The notes: generated from the letters alone by a model not told the origin. Positions 14,531-24,249 are shown, counted from the stretch's first letter. The stretch is DNA of 27,633 bases from Bordetella parapertussis (GCA_945871945.1 CAMBXY010000003.1:1-27633); one strand, 5' to 3'. Numbers and translations: made by a program.

Positions 14531-15810
14531 TGCGGCAAAATCAAACTATGTCTTCTACTGAACAACCCATTCCCTTTTCTGTCCCCGCCCGCCACAAAAG
14601 TTTGCAGGCGCAAGTGCGCTGGGGCGACCATGTGGTCACGGTGGGGGGCGACGCACCCGTGCGGGTGCAGTCCATGACCAATACCGATACAGGCGACGCC
14701 ATTGGCACCGCTATTCAAGTGAAAGAACTGGCTTTGGCCGGCTCCGAGTTGGTGCGCATCACGGTCGACACCCCCGAGTCCGCCAAGGCTGTTCCGTACA
14801 TCCGCGAGCAGCTCGACAAAATGGGTGTGCATGTTCCCCTGATTGGCGACTTCCATTACAACGGTCACAGGCTCTTAACCGATCACCCCGATTGCGCCCA
14901 AGCACTTTCCAAATACCGCATCAACCCCGGCAATGTGGGCAAGGGCGATAAACACGACAAGCAGTTCGCCCAAATGATTGAAGCTGCAGTGAAATACGAC
15001 AAGGTCGTGCGCATTGGCGTGAACTGGGGCAGCTTGGACCAAGAGTTGCTTGCCAAACTCATGGACGACAACGCTTTGCGAGCCAATCCTTGGGACGCCA
15101 AGCAGGTGATGTACCAAGCCTTGGTCACTTCAGCAATTGAGTCTGCCGACTTGGCCGAAAGGCTGGGCTTGGCACGAAACCAAATCACTCTCAGCTGCAA
15201 AATGAGTGGCGTACAAGACTTGGTGGCGGTTTACCGCGAACTGGCCAAGCGAACCAACCATTCGCTGCACTTGGGGCTGACCGAAGCCGGCATGGGTGTC
15301 AAAGGAACAGCGGCCTCCAGCGTGGCTTTAGGCTTGTTGCTGCAAGAAGGCATTGGCGACACTGTTCGCGTGTCTCTCACGCCCCAGCCTGGCGAAGCCC
15401 GCACCCAAGAGGTGTTGATAGCCACCGAAATTCTTCAGGCTTTGGGGTTACGCAACTTTGTGCCCAGCGTCACCGCTTGTCCGGGCTGTGGGCGCACCAC
15501 CAGCACCACCTTCCAAGAACTGGCTCAGCAAATTGACGATTTTTTACGTCAACAAATGCCCGTGTGGCGAAAGCTCTACCCCGGTGTCGAAGGCCTCAAA
15601 GTGGCGGTCATGGGTTGCATCGTCAACGGGCCAGGTGAGAGCAAACACGCCGACATCGGCATCAGTTTGCCGGGCACGGGTGAAGCGCCCGCAGCTCCCG
15701 TGTTCATTGATGGCGAAAAAGCCCTCACTTTGCGCGGCGACAATATCGCCAAAGAGTTCCACGAACTCGTCGAAAACTACATACAGAAAAAATTTGCAGT
15801 CAGCGCTTAA
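14530..15810 (+). CDS. ispG: 4-hydroxy-3-methylbut-2-en-1-yl diphosphate synthase IspG
   Basis: Iron-sulfur enzyme of the MEP isoprenoid pathway, converting MEcPP to HMBPP. N-terminal TIM-barrel part with [12 protein letters not shown]-terminal cluster domain with C317 and C320 (CPGCGRTT), C363 and E370 (CIVNGPGE) as the 4Fe-4S ligands. At 426 residues it is longer than the E. coli enzyme (372), as is usual in betaproteobacteria. The start at 14530 shares one base with the rlmN stop (TGATG). An ATG at 14548, giving 420 residues and [10 protein letters not shown], is an equally possible start. In many Burkholderiales a pilus-type TPR gene and rodZ lie between rlmN and ispG; here nothing does. 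Confidence 0.95.
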   Translation: MRQNQTMSSTEQPIPFSVPARHKSLQAQVRWGDHVVTVGGDAPVRVQSMTNTDTGDAIGTAIQVKELALAGSELVRITVDTPESAKAVPYIREQLDKMGVHVPLIGDFHYNGHRLLTDHPDCAQALSKYRINPGNVGKGDKHDKQFAQMIEAAVKYDKVVRIGVNWGSLDQELLAKLMDDNALRANPWDAKQVMYQALVTSAIESADLAERLGLARNQITLSCKMSGVQDLVAVYRELAKRTNHSLHLGLTEAGMGVKGTAASSVALGLLLQEGIGDTVRVSLTPQPGEARTQEVLIATEILQALGLRNFVPSVTACPGCGRTTSTTFQELAQQIDDFLRQQMPVWRKLYPGVEGLKVAVMGCIVNGPGESKHADIGISLPGTGEAPAAPVFIDGEKALTLRGDNIAKEFHELVENYIQKKFAVSA

Positions 15811-15831
15811 ACCGCTCATCTCTTTCATACC

Positions 15832-17127
15832 ATGGCAGACAAACTAAGCGCCGTCAAAGGCATGAACGATATATTGCCGCCCGATTCGGCGCGGTGGGAG
15901 GCGCTAGAAGCGTCTGTGCGTGAGGTCATGCGCCTACATGCCTACCGCAATATCCGCACGCCCATCGTCGAGCCCACGGCCTTGTTCATCCGAGGCTTGG
16001 GTGAAGTCACTGACATTGTGGAAAAGGAGATGTACTCCTTTGAAGACCGACTGAATGGCGAGCAACTCACTTTGCGTCCTGAGTCAACAGCGGGCGTGGT
16101 GCGTGCGGTGGTTGAACACAATATGCTTTACGAGGGCCCTAAGCGCCTTTATTACATGGGGCCGATGTTTCGCCACGAGCGCCCCCAACGTGGCAGGTAC
16201 CGTCAATTCCATCAAATAGGTGCTGAAGCACTGGGTTTTGGTGGGCCCGAGATTGATGCCGAATTGATTTTGCTGGCTTGCGCTTTATGGCGCGCCATTG
16301 GTTTGCGCGATGTCAGACTCGAACTCAATAGCTTGGGACAACCGCCCGAACGCTTGCAGCACCGCGCAGCGCTGATTGCTTATTTCGAGCAGCACGCGGA
16401 CCAACTCGACGAAGACGCTAAGCGGCGATTGCAGAGCAATCCTTTGCGTATTTTGGACAGCAAAAATCCCGCGATGAAGGCCTTGAACGATGCCGCACCC
16501 AAGTTGTTAGACTTTTTAGGCAGCGATAGCTTGGCGCATTTCAGCTCTGTCAAAGCCATCTTGGACGCCAATGGTGTGGCCTACACCATCAATCCGCGCC
16601 TGGTGCGAGGCATGGACTATTACAACCTCACCGTGTTTGAGTTCATCACCGAGCAACTGGGTTCGCAAGGCACGGTATGTGGTGGTGGCCGCTACGACTA
16701 CCTCATTGAACAAATTGGCGGCAAGCCAGCACCTGCTGTGGGCTGGGCTTTGGGTGTAGAGCGGGTTTTGGAATTGCTGCGCGAGCAAGGGGCAGTACCC
16801 AGCGAGGGGGCGCCCGATGTCTATGCCATCGTGGCAGAGGCTGATTTTTTACCCCAGGTTTTGCCCGTGTTGCAGCAGTTGCGCGCCATGGGCGTGTCTG
16901 TCCAAATGCACGCACCCCCAGACAGTGCTGCGGGTATGGGCAGCATGAAGTCGCAGTTCAAAAAGGCTGACAGCAGCGGTGCGCCATTTGCGTTGATTTT
17001 TGGTGCCGACGAACTGGCACTGGGGCAGGTCACTGTCAAGTCTTTGCGCGATGGACAAGGCGCACAACGCAGCGAGATCTTGGCTGACATCAGCCATTGG
17101 GGCCTCAGCCTACAATCGGCACTTTAG
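15832..17127 (+). CDS. hisS: Histidyl-tRNA synthetase
   Basis: A 431-residue class II aminoacyl-tRNA synthetase that charges tRNA-His. The motifs are in order: motif 1 region around [21 protein letters not shown], and motif 2 [21 protein letters not shown] (about residues 109-129). The histidine-specific [15 protein letters not shown], the [14 protein letters not shown] loop and motif 3 ([10 protein letters not shown]) follow. A C-terminal anticodon-binding domain starts near residue 325. Normal length. The start [16 protein letters not shown] is canonical. It belongs to the conserved ispG-hisS-yfgM-bamB-der run. Confidence 0.97.
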   Translation: MADKLSAVKGMNDILPPDSARWEALEASVREVMRLHAYRNIRTPIVEPTALFIRGLGEVTDIVEKEMYSFEDRLNGEQLTLRPESTAGVVRAVVEHNMLYEGPKRLYYMGPMFRHERPQRGRYRQFHQIGAEALGFGGPEIDAELILLACALWRAIGLRDVRLELNSLGQPPERLQHRAALIAYFEQHADQLDEDAKRRLQSNPLRILDSKNPAMKALNDAAPKLLDFLGSDSLAHFSSVKAILDANGVAYTINPRLVRGMDYYNLTVFEFITEQLGSQGTVCGGGRYDYLIEQIGGKPAPAVGWALGVERVLELLREQGAVPSEGAPDVYAIVAEADFLPQVLPVLQQLRAMGVSVQMHAPPDSAAGMGSMKSQFKKADSSGAPFALIFGADELALGQVTVKSLRDGQGAQRSEILADISHWGLSLQSAL

Positions 17128-17151
17128 TTTTACCGCCTTATCAGGAAAATC

Positions 17152-17817
17152 ATGGCTACGCATCTCGACCTTGAAGAACAAGAGCAACTCGACCAAATCA
17201 AATCTTTTTGGAGCCAATGGGGCAACCTCATCACAGGTGTTATCACCTTGGTCCTTGTGGGTTTTGCAGCTTGGAATGGTTGGAACTATTGGCAGCAACG
17301 TCAAGCCACACAAGCAGCGGTGTTGTTTGATACCTTCGAAAATGCCAGCAAGCAAGCCGACTTGGCCTTGATGGCTCGCTCGCTGAGCGATATGCAAGAT
17401 CAGTTTGCGCGCACAACCTTGACGGCCCAAGCCTCATTGTTAGCGGCCAAAACTTATTTCGACAAAGAAAAAATATCTGAAGCTGAAAAATCGCTTGAGT
17501 GGGTGGTTAACCACGCATCTGACGAGGCATTTGTGGCCTTGGCGCGCCTTCGCTTATCAGCCTTGGCCATTGAAAGCAAAGACACGGCCAAAGCCAGAAG
17601 CTGGGTGCAAGACAAACCGGTACCCCCTGGTTTCCAGCCACTTTTTGATGACCGCATTGGCGATATTGCCTTGATTGAAGGCAAAGCTGATGAAGCCAAA
17701 GCCCGTTTGATCAGTGCTTACAAAGGCATGGACGAAACCACTGAATATCGGCGTTTGATTGAGGTCAAGCTGGCTTCGGTGGGTGTGGATGTGACTTCGG
17801 CTGAGTTCAAAAAATGA
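17152..17817 (+). CDS. YfgM-like membrane-anchored TPR protein
   Basis: A 221-residue inner-membrane protein with a short cytoplasmic N-terminus (LDLEEQEQLDQIKSFWSQWG) and one transmembrane helix at about 23-43. A periplasmic TPR-like helical domain follows. This matches the YfgM family, which in E. coli associates with the SecYEG translocon and the periplasmic chaperone PpiD. AGGAAA is a good ribosome binding site before the ATG. The stop overlaps the bamB start in ATGA, the usual neighbour arrangement. Confidence 0.88.
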   Translation: MATHLDLEEQEQLDQIKSFWSQWGNLITGVITLVLVGFAAWNGWNYWQQRQATQAAVLFDTFENASKQADLALMARSLSDMQDQFARTTLTAQASLLAAKTYFDKEKISEAEKSLEWVVNHASDEAFVALARLRLSALAIESKDTAKARSWVQDKPVPPGFQPLFDDRIGDIALIEGKADEAKARLISAYKGMDETTEYRRLIEVKLASVGVDVTSAEFKK

Positions 17818-18941
17818 AGGCTTTTGCCACCATGCGATGGATTTTGATTGTGTCGTCAGCGGTTTTTTTAACCGCCTGTGGCAGCTCTAAACCCCAACCC
17901 GCCCAAATTCCACCTGTCAAAGCTGACAAACCTATCCAAGCTTTGTGGAAGTTCAAGCTGGGCGACGACGTTTCTTTTGTTCAAAGTTTGCAAGTCGTGC
18001 AAGAACGTCTGAGCTTGACAACAGATGACGGAAATATCGCCGTGGTCAATGTGCGCAACGGCCAAGCTGTTTGGCTTTTTGACCTTAAAACCGCACTCAA
18101 TACCGGAACGGGTTTTGATGGTGAGCATGTGGCTGTGGTCACTTTGAACAACGAATTGGTATTGCTCAAAGCCGGTAAGGTTTTGTGGCGCAGCCGCTTG
18201 ACCTCTCAGTCTTATACACACCCCTTGATTGCCGGTGAGCGTGTATTCATGATGATGGCAGACCGCTCGGTCCTGGCTTTTGACTTGGCAAGCGGGCAGC
18301 GTTTGTGGATGCAGCAGCGACCAGGTGAGCCGCTGGTTCTCAAGCAAAACGGTGTGCTTATGCCGTTTCAAAATACCTTGTTGGTGGGCTTAGGTGGGCG
18401 CTTAACAGCGCTCAACCCCGATAACGGGCAAGTCAAATGGGATGTGCCTGTTGCCAACCCGCGCGGTATCAATGACTTAGAGCGTTTGGTCGACTTGGTC
18501 GCCAAGCCTTCACGGGTGGAAAACTCTGTGTGTGTGCGGGCATTCCAAGCGCAAGTAGGATGTGTCGATGCTTTTCGGGGCAGCGTTTTATGGACACGTT
18601 CTTCCGTGGGCTCGCAAGGCGTGGATGGCGACGCCAAGACCTTGATTGGCACAGAGTCCAACGGCATGGTGCAAGCATGGAGTCGCACCAGTGGTGACCG
18701 CTTGTGGGACTCAGACCGCTTGAAATACCGTGAACTTACCGGACCTTTGTTTACATCCAAGGGCATTGTGATTGGCGACAGCGGTGGCTGGCTTTACCTG
18801 CTTTCAGCTGCTGATGGCAGCTTGATTAACCGCGTGCAAACCTCATCGGATGGTTTTGCATCCACGCCCACTGCATTGGCTGATGGGGGCTTTGTGGTGT
18901 TGACACGTAACGGCTTGCTGCTGGCCTACCAACTGCCTTGA
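17814..18941 (+). CDS. bamB: Outer membrane protein assembly factor BamB (lipoprotein)
   Basis: A 375-residue lipoprotein of the BAM complex. The signal peptide [19 protein letters not shown] ends in the lipobox LTAC (lipidated C22). It is followed by an eight-bladed PQQ-type beta-propeller with repeated 'G..vW' and 'D...G...W' blade motifs (for example [31 protein letters not shown]). An internal ATG at 17832 (MRWILIV) is an alternative start and would have GAAGG about 11 bp upstream. The chosen start overlaps the yfgM-like stop. der begins 16 bp downstream. Confidence 0.93.
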   Translation: MKAFATMRWILIVSSAVFLTACGSSKPQPAQIPPVKADKPIQALWKFKLGDDVSFVQSLQVVQERLSLTTDDGNIAVVNVRNGQAVWLFDLKTALNTGTGFDGEHVAVVTLNNELVLLKAGKVLWRSRLTSQSYTHPLIAGERVFMMMADRSVLAFDLASGQRLWMQQRPGEPLVLKQNGVLMPFQNTLLVGLGGRLTALNPDNGQVKWDVPVANPRGINDLERLVDLVAKPSRVENSVCVRAFQAQVGCVDAFRGSVLWTRSSVGSQGVDGDAKTLIGTESNGMVQAWSRTSGDRLWDSDRLKYRELTGPLFTSKGIVIGDSGGWLYLLSAADGSLINRVQTSSDGFASTPTALADGGFVVLTRNGLLLAYQLP

Positions 18942-18945
18942 ACAC

Positions 18946-18950
18946 AGAGG
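18946..18950 (+). promoter_or_regulatory. Ribosome binding site supporting the GTG start of der
   Basis: AGAGG lies 7 bp before GTG 18958. The GTG also gives the canonical [17 protein letters not shown]-terminus, so the non-ATG start is well supported. Confidence 0.55.
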
Positions 18951-18957
18951 CATTGTT

Positions 18958-20292
18958 GTGAAACCGGTGATTGCTTTGGTGGGCCGCCCCAATGTGGGCA
19001 AATCCACGCTCTTTAACCGTATCACCAAAACCCGCGACGCCATCGTCGCCGACTATGCGGGCCTCACACGGGATCGTCATTACGGCAACGCCAAGCACGG
19101 CAAACAAGAATTTATTGTCATCGATACCGGCGGGTTTGAGCCCACCGCTGAGAGCGGCATCTTCAAGGAAATGGCCAAGCAAACCCGCCAAGCGGTGGCC
19201 GAGTCAGATGCAGTGATATTTGTGGTCGATGCCCGACAAGGCATCAACGCGCAAGATCACGACATAGCTAACTATTTGCGCCGTTTAAGCAAACCCTGTT
19301 TGCTGGTGGCCAACAAAGCCGAAGGCATGCAAGAGGGGCACCGCTTGGTTGAGTTTTTTGAACTCGGCTTGGGCGAGGTCATGCCAGTGTCTGCCGCCCA
19401 TGGGCAGGGCATTCGCAGCATGCTCGACGGCTCCTTGGGCGCGCTTGCTTTGCCCGAAGAAGACGAGGAAGACGATGGCTCGCCCAAGCCCTTAAAGCTT
19501 GCGGTGGTGGGCCGCCCCAATGTGGGCAAATCCACCTTGATCAATACGTGGCTGGGCGAAGAGCGCTTGGTGGCTTTTGATTTGCCAGGCACCACACGCG
19601 ACGCTATCCATATTCCGTTTGAGCGTGAAGGCCAGCAGTTCGAGTTGATAGATACCGCCGGCTTGCGCCGCAAAGGCAAGGTGTTTGAAGCCATTGAAAA
19701 ATTTTCGGTGGTGAAAACTTTGCAAGCCATCGAATCTTCCAATGTGGCTTTGCTGTTGCTTGATGCCACCCAAGGCGTCACCGACCAAGATGCGCATATC
19801 GCCGGCTACATTTTGGAGACGGGCAGGGCGGTGGTGTTGGCGGTCAATAAATGGGATGCGGTTGACGCTTACCAGCGCGAGTTGCTTGAGCGCTCTATCG
19901 AGAGTCGCTTGGCATTTTTGAAGTTCGCCAAGTTGCACCATATTTCTGCTCAAAAGCGTCAAGGTTTGGGGCCGGTGTGGAAATCCATCGCCCAAGCCCA
20001 CAAGGCAGCCATGTGCAAAATGAGCACGCCCATCTTGACGCGTTTGCTGCTTGAAGCCGTGCAGTTTCAGTCACCCAAACGGGCGGGGATGTTCAGGCCT
20101 AAATTGCGCTATGCCCACCAAGGCGGCATGAACCCTCCTGTGGTGGTGGTTCATGGCAATTCGCTAGAGCATGTCACCGACGCTTACAAGCGATTTTTAG
20201 AAGGCCGCTTTCGCAAAGCCTTTTCGCTGGAAGGTACGCCTATGCGCATAGAGATGAAGTCCTCTAGCAACCCCTATGTAGACAAAGACTGA
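18958..20292 (+). CDS. der: GTPase Der (EngA), ribosome biogenesis
   Basis: A 444-residue double GTPase required for 50S subunit maturation. Two G domains each begin with GRPNVGKST (residues 9-17 and 185-193). Matching DTGGFEP and DTAGLRRKG switch motifs and NKAE/NKWD base-recognition motifs are present. A KH-like domain ends the protein (about 360-444, with [11 protein letters not shown]). It starts at GTG with AGAGG 7 bp upstream. The two P-loop regions share an exact 31-bp DNA repeat (see repeat entry). Confidence 0.96.
   Translation: MKPVIALVGRPNVGKSTLFNRITKTRDAIVADYAGLTRDRHYGNAKHGKQEFIVIDTGGFEPTAESGIFKEMAKQTRQAVAESDAVIFVVDARQGINAQDHDIANYLRRLSKPCLLVANKAEGMQEGHRLVEFFELGLGEVMPVSAAHGQGIRSMLDGSLGALALPEEDEEDDGSPKPLKLAVVGRPNVGKSTLINTWLGEERLVAFDLPGTTRDAIHIPFEREGQQFELIDTAGLRRKGKVFEAIEKFSVVKTLQAIESSNVALLLLDATQGVTDQDAHIAGYILETGRAVVLAVNKWDAVDAYQRELLERSIESRLAFLKFAKLHHISAQKRQGLGPVWKSIAQAHKAAMCKMSTPILTRLLLEAVQFQSPKRAGMFRPKLRYAHQGGMNPPVVVVHGNSLEHVTDAYKRFLEGRFRKAFSLEGTPMRIEMKSSSNPYVDKD
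18977..19535. repeat. Exact 31-bp direct repeat inside der (18977-19007 and 19505-19535)
   Basis: The DNA encoding the two P-loops ([11 protein letters not shown] and [11 protein letters not shown]) is identical over 31 bp, starting TGGTGGGCCGCCCCAATGTG in both copies. The copies are 528 bp (176 codons) apart, in the same reading frame. Protein duplication is expected in Der, but identity at every synonymous position over this length is not required by it. Confidence 0.9.
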
Positions 20293-20433
20293 GACTTTAG
20301 CGGCCCTTTCTTGTACTTTGTATGTCTTAAAAAGTATTACTAAGCTTTAAAATAATAGGTTTTTGGGGCTGTGCCGAGGTCAGTGTTTTCCCTTGTGTTA
20401 TCTTAGAGTAAGTTAACCAACACGGAGAATATC
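20293..20433 (+). promoter_or_regulatory. AT-rich hfq leader/promoter region
   Basis: The 141-bp gap between der and hfq is the longest non-coding stretch inside the housekeeping block and is AT-rich compared with its surroundings. A possible promoter is TTGTAC at 20311-20316 with TATTAC at 20335-20340 (18-bp spacing), a mediocre match. GGAG at 20424-20427 is the hfq ribosome binding site, 6 bp before the GTG. No strong hairpin was seen. Confidence 0.35.
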
Positions 20434-20691
20434 GTGAACTCTAAAGGCCAGCTTTTACAAGACCCCTTCCTCAACATTCTTCGCAAAGAGCATGTGCCTG
20501 TTTCCATTTATTTGGTCAATGGCATCAAGCTTCAGGGACAGATAGAGTCATTTGATCAATACGTGGTGCTTTTACGAAATACTGTTACCCAAATGGTTTA
20601 TAAGCATGCGATTTCAACCATTGTTCCTGGTCGCCCCGTGAATTTTGCCCAAGGCGACAGTGATAGCGACGAGTCAGCCCCCCACTCCTAA
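20434..20691 (+). CDS. hfq: RNA chaperone Hfq
   Basis: An 85-residue Sm-like hexameric RNA chaperone that mediates pairing of small RNAs with mRNAs. The sequence is canonical: [11 protein letters not shown], then [17 protein letters not shown] (Sm1) and the [10 protein letters not shown] signature (Sm2). A short acidic/Ser tail ([13 protein letters not shown]) follows, as in other betaproteobacteria. It starts at GTG, with GGAG 6 bp upstream. hflX follows after 29 bp, the usual hfq-hflX-hflK-hflC order. Confidence 0.97.
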   Translation: MNSKGQLLQDPFLNILRKEHVPVSIYLVNGIKLQGQIESFDQYVVLLRNTVTQMVYKHAISTIVPGRPVNFAQGDSDSDESAPHS

Positions 20692-20704
20692 CACGCGTCT
20701 TTTT

Positions 20705-20720
20705 ACCTCCTTTATCTCCT
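20705..20720 (+). promoter_or_regulatory. Pyrimidine tract before hflX that copies the 16S anti-Shine-Dalgarno sequence
   Basis: The 16 bp before the hflX start contain ACCTCCTTT (20705-20713), identical to the 3' tail of 16S rRNA, followed by TCTCC. No Shine-Dalgarno sequence is present. As mRNA it could not pair with 16S rRNA but could pair with purine-rich ribosome binding sites, for example the GGAGA before hfq. A role is speculative. Confidence 0.3.
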
Positions 20721-21890
20721 TTGTCTAATCCTCAGCCTGATGTGCAGGCCAATGTCTTATTGATCGGTGTCGATTTGGGTCTGCCTCATTTTGATGCCGA
20801 ATTAGATGAACTCGCCCAGCTCGCCAGCACCGCCGGCTTGGTTCCTGTGGCGCGCATGACGTGCAAGCGTCGCGCCCCGGATGCAGCCCTGTTTGTGGGC
20901 ACGGGTAAAGCGCAAGAAATCAAAGAATCAGCGCTGCTCTACGGCGCCTCGGAAATTTTATTTGACCAAGCTTTAAGCCCTGCGCAGCAACGCAATTTAG
21001 AACGCTTACTCGAGATGCCGGTCAACGACCGCACCATGCTGATATTGCAAATATTTGCCCAGCGCGCTCGCAGTCACGAGGGAAAGTTACAGGTTGAATT
21101 GGCTCGCTTGCAGTATGTCAGCACCCGGCTGGTGCGCCGTTGGTCACACTTAGAGAGACAGCGCGGCGGCATTGGCAATCGAGGGGGTCCGGGCGAAACT
21201 CAAATTGAGCTGGACCGGCGCATGATTGGCGAATCCATTAAACGCACCAAAGAACGCCTAGAGAAGGTGAAAAAGCAGCGCAACACCCAACGGCGCCAGC
21301 GCGAGCGTAATCAGGTGTTCAATGTGTCATTGGTGGGTTACACCAACGCGGGCAAATCCACTTTGTTCAATGCCTTGGTGAAGGCGCGGGCCTATGCCGC
21401 CGATCAGTTGTTTGCCACGCTAGACACCACCACGCGGCAACTTTATTTATCCGATGGGCAAGCGCCGGGCTGTCAGATTTCCCTGTCGGACACTGTGGGG
21501 TTTATCCGCGACTTGCCGCATGGCTTGGTAGACGCTTTTGCGGCTACTTTGCAAGAGGCCACCAGCGCAGACCTGTTGCTGCATGTGGTGGACTGCTCGC
21601 ATGCAGATTACCCCGAACAAATTGCACAGGTGCAGTTGGTTTTGGCTGATATTGGGGCCACAGATGTGGCTCAATTATTGGTTTTTAACAAGGTGGATGC
21701 TTTGGACAATGGCCAACAACCTCGCTTGCTGCAGGACGTCTTTGTCGTCGATGGCGTCGCCATACCTCGTATTTTTGTCAGTGCGCAAACTGGGGCAAAT
21801 CTTGATGGCTTGCGGCAACGTTTGATGGAAACAGCCCTGCAAGTAAGCTTTCGATCTTTAGCCCCTTGTGTTGTAGAGGTAAATCCTTGA
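20721..21890 (+). CDS. hflX: GTPase HflX
   Basis: A 389-residue ribosome-associated GTPase that splits stalled 70S ribosomes after stress. An N-terminal domain with VLLIGVDLG and FVGTGKAQEIKE precedes the helical linker with GNRGGPGETQIELDRRMI. The G domain has GYTNAGKST (residues 206-214), DTVGFIRDLPHGLVDAF and NKVD. The start is TTG at 20721 (MSNPQPD...); GTG at 20742 is the alternative and would still keep the first conserved strand. No ATG is available and no ribosome binding site is seen; the upstream tract is pyrimidine-rich. Confidence 0.94.
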   Translation: MSNPQPDVQANVLLIGVDLGLPHFDAELDELAQLASTAGLVPVARMTCKRRAPDAALFVGTGKAQEIKESALLYGASEILFDQALSPAQQRNLERLLEMPVNDRTMLILQIFAQRARSHEGKLQVELARLQYVSTRLVRRWSHLERQRGGIGNRGGPGETQIELDRRMIGESIKRTKERLEKVKKQRNTQRRQRERNQVFNVSLVGYTNAGKSTLFNALVKARAYAADQLFATLDTTTRQLYLSDGQAPGCQISLSDTVGFIRDLPHGLVDAFAATLQEATSADLLLHVVDCSHADYPEQIAQVQLVLADIGATDVAQLLVFNKVDALDNGQQPRLLQDVFVVDGVAIPRIFVSAQTGANLDGLRQRLMETALQVSFRSLAPCVVEVNP

Positions 21891-21910
21891 AGCCAAAGAA
21901 CGGCTTCAGG
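21885..21910 (+). promoter_or_regulatory. Hairpin across the hflX stop codon
   Basis: GAAGCC (21889-21894) pairs with GGCTTC (21902-21907) around a 7-nt loop. Past a bulged T, CCT pairs with AGG, giving up to 9 bp. The structure includes the hflX stop codon (TGA 21888-21890). No T run follows directly, so it is more likely an mRNA-processing, stability or partial attenuation element than a full terminator between hflX and hflK. Confidence 0.4.
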
Positions 21911-21954
21911 TTTAGGCACAATGTCGTCTTGGCATATTTTTTGATTGACTGCGC

Positions 21955-23322
21955 ATGAATTTCTTAACTTGGTTTTGGCCCTTACGACAGCGTATAGCGG
22001 GCATGTTCAATTTGAACGATGGTCGTTGGGGTCGAAGCGATGACGCCTCTGGGCAAAACAATGGGCCCACACCACCCCCCGAGGGCTCGCCCCCGCCGCC
22101 CAATGATGAGGGCAGAAAGCCTAGGCCCTCTGCCTCTAACGGCCCCCCCGATTTAGATGAACTGTGGCGTGAACTGAATCGCAAGCTCAACAAATTCTTG
22201 GGTCAAAACCGAGGCGGCGGCAATTCTCCACCGGGCGGAGGAGGCGGCTTCAACCCTGATTTCAAGCAAGTGGGTGGCCTTTTGGGCATAGCAGCAGTCG
22301 TTGCTGTCTTGATTTGGCTTGCCACCGGCTTCTTTATCGTTCAAGAGGGTCAGCAAGCCGTCATTACACAGTTTGGTAGGTATAACAGCACAGTAGGCGC
22401 CGGTTTCAATTGGCGCCTTCCCTACCCCATTCAGCGACATGAAGTGGTCTTTGTGACCCAAATCCGCTCTCTTGATATTGGCCGCGACACCGTCATCAAG
22501 GCCACCGGTTTGCGCGAGTCGGCCATGTTGACCGAAGACGAGAACATTGTAGAAATCAAGTTCGCCGTTCAATACCGACTCACCGACGCTCGTGCCTTTT
22601 TATTTGAAAGTAAAAACCCCACAGACGCGGTGATTCAGGCGGCTGAAACCGCGGTGAGAGAAGTGGTGGGCAAGATGCGCATGGACGCGGCGCTGTCTGA
22701 AGACCGTGAACAAATTGCACCACGTATCAGGCAAATCATGCAAGTTATTTTGGACCGCTACAACGTGGGTATCGAGGTAGTGGGTATCAATTTGCAGCAA
22801 GGCGGTGTTCGTCCTCCCGAACAAGTTCAAGCGGCATTTGATGATGTGCTCAAAGCCGGACAAGAGCGTGAGCGCGCCAAAAATGAAGCTGAAGCCTATG
22901 CCAATGACGTGATTCCTCGCGCTGTGGGTTCTGCTTCGCGTTTAAAACAAGAGTCTGACGCTTACAAATCCCGCATCGTGGCGCAAGCCCAAGGTGATGC
23001 GCAGCGCTTTCGTTCTTTGCTTTCCGAATACCAAAAAGCGCCCCAAGTCACGCGCGACCGCCTTTATATCAATGCCATGCAAGAAATTTACAGCAGCGTC
23101 ACCAAGGTGCTGGTCGAGTCCAAGCAGGGCTCCAATATGCTTTACCTGCCGCTAGACAAGATCATGCAACTGAGCGCAACACCTGGTGCTGCTGTAAACC
23201 CTTCTGTCAATTCGTCCAATTCTCCTGAAGGCAATAACTCGGTTCCCAACCCCGCAGTGCCTTTGTCCTCTCCTGATAACCGTGGCCGTGACAACCGTCA
23301 ACGCGACCGCGATTTACGTTGA
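21955..23322 (+). CDS. hflK: FtsH protease regulator HflK
   Basis: A 455-residue SPFH/prohibitin-family inner-membrane protein that forms a cage with HflC around the FtsH protease. A Pro/Gly/Asn-rich cytoplasmic N-terminus (about 25-105) contains PPDLDELWRELNRKL, the HflK signature. One transmembrane helix follows (about 107-128), then the SPFH domain from EGQQAVITQFG and a helical region with ERERAKNEAEAYANDVIP. The C-terminal tail is rich in Asn/Ser/Arg. The start at 21955 adds 16 residues before MFNLNDGRWG; ATG 22003 is an alternative that fits many HflK proteins. Neither has a clear ribosome binding site. hflC follows after 10 bp. Confidence 0.95.
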   Translation: MNFLTWFWPLRQRIAGMFNLNDGRWGRSDDASGQNNGPTPPPEGSPPPPNDEGRKPRPSASNGPPDLDELWRELNRKLNKFLGQNRGGGNSPPGGGGGFNPDFKQVGGLLGIAAVVAVLIWLATGFFIVQEGQQAVITQFGRYNSTVGAGFNWRLPYPIQRHEVVFVTQIRSLDIGRDTVIKATGLRESAMLTEDENIVEIKFAVQYRLTDARAFLFESKNPTDAVIQAAETAVREVVGKMRMDAALSEDREQIAPRIRQIMQVILDRYNVGIEVVGINLQQGGVRPPEQVQAAFDDVLKAGQERERAKNEAEAYANDVIPRAVGSASRLKQESDAYKSRIVAQAQGDAQRFRSLLSEYQKAPQVTRDRLYINAMQEIYSSVTKVLVESKQGSNMLYLPLDKIMQLSATPGAAVNPSVNSSNSPEGNNSVPNPAVPLSSPDNRGRDNRQRDRDLR

Positions 23323-23332
23323 ATAGCCCGCC

Positions 23333-24235
23333 ATGAATAAACTAGGTTTATATATCTCCACCTTTTTGCTGGCTTTGCTGGTATTGAGTTCCACGATTTT
23401 TGTGGTCGACCAACGCCAGTTTGGCGTGGTGTATTCATTGGGTCAGATCAAGAAGGTCATCACCGAACCCGGCTTGAACTTCAAATTCCCGCCACCCTTT
23501 CAAAACGTCAACTTCATCGACAAGCGTTTGCTGACTTTGGATAACGTCGACTCAGAACCCATGCTCACAGCTGAAAAGCAACGTATGGTGATTGATTGGT
23601 ATGTGCGTTGGCGCATTACTGATCCTTCACAATACATCCGCAATGTGGGCTTGGATGAAAAAGCCGGTGCGCAGCAACTCACCCGCGTGGTTCGTAATGC
23701 TTTTCAAGAAGAAATCAACAAACGAACAGTCAAAGACCTGTTGTCGCTCAAGCGCGAAGCGCTGATGGTGGACGTCAAGAAAGAAGTGCTGGAGATTGTC
23801 AAAGGCGAAAAGCCATGGGGTATCGATGTGGTCGACGTGCGCATTACCCGTGCTGATTACGTGGACACCATCACAGAGTCGGTTTACCGCCGCATGGAAG
23901 CTGAACGTAAGCGAGTCGCCAATGAATTGCGCTCCACCGGTGGTGCTGAGGGCGAAAAAATCCGCGCAGATGCAGACCGCCAACGCGAAGTCACTTTGGC
24001 CAATGCCTACAGAGACGCTCAAAAAGTCAAAGGCGAGGGCGACGCCGAAGCTGCGCGTTTGTATGCCGATGCTTTCGGTAAAGATGCGCAGTTTGCCCAG
24101 TTCTACCAAAGCCTAGAAGCCTACAAGGCCAGTTTCAATAAAAAGTCGGATGTCATGGTGCTAGACCCCAACACGGAATTTTTTAAAGCCATGCGCGGCA
24201 GCGGTGCAGGCAGTGCTGCGCCCGCCAAAAAATAG
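23333..24235 (+). CDS. hflC: FtsH protease modulator HflC
   Basis: A 300-residue SPFH-family partner of HflK. An N-terminal transmembrane helix (about residues 5-25, LGLYISTFLLALLVLSSTIF) is followed by the SPFH domain starting VVDQRQFGVVYSLG. It contains the diagnostic ADYVDTITESVYRRMEAER and a helical region with EGEKIRADADRQREV. The end is an Ala/Gly/Ser/Lys tail. Length and start are typical. It is in the same transcription unit as hflK. Confidence 0.96.
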   Translation: MNKLGLYISTFLLALLVLSSTIFVVDQRQFGVVYSLGQIKKVITEPGLNFKFPPPFQNVNFIDKRLLTLDNVDSEPMLTAEKQRMVIDWYVRWRITDPSQYIRNVGLDEKAGAQQLTRVVRNAFQEEINKRTVKDLLSLKREALMVDVKKEVLEIVKGEKPWGIDVVDVRITRADYVDTITESVYRRMEAERKRVANELRSTGGAEGEKIRADADRQREVTLANAYRDAQKVKGEGDAEAARLYADAFGKDAQFAQFYQSLEAYKASFNKKSDVMVLDPNTEFFKAMRGSGAGSAAPAKK

Positions 24236-24249
24236 TTTTTTGATTCGCC

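Noticed and set aside
22060..22260. Pro- and Gly-rich tracts in the hflK 5' part as a possible repeat array or frameshift
   Set aside because: Pro/Gly-rich N-termini are normal for HflK, and the reading frame is continuous into PPDLDELWRELNRKL and the transmembrane helix.
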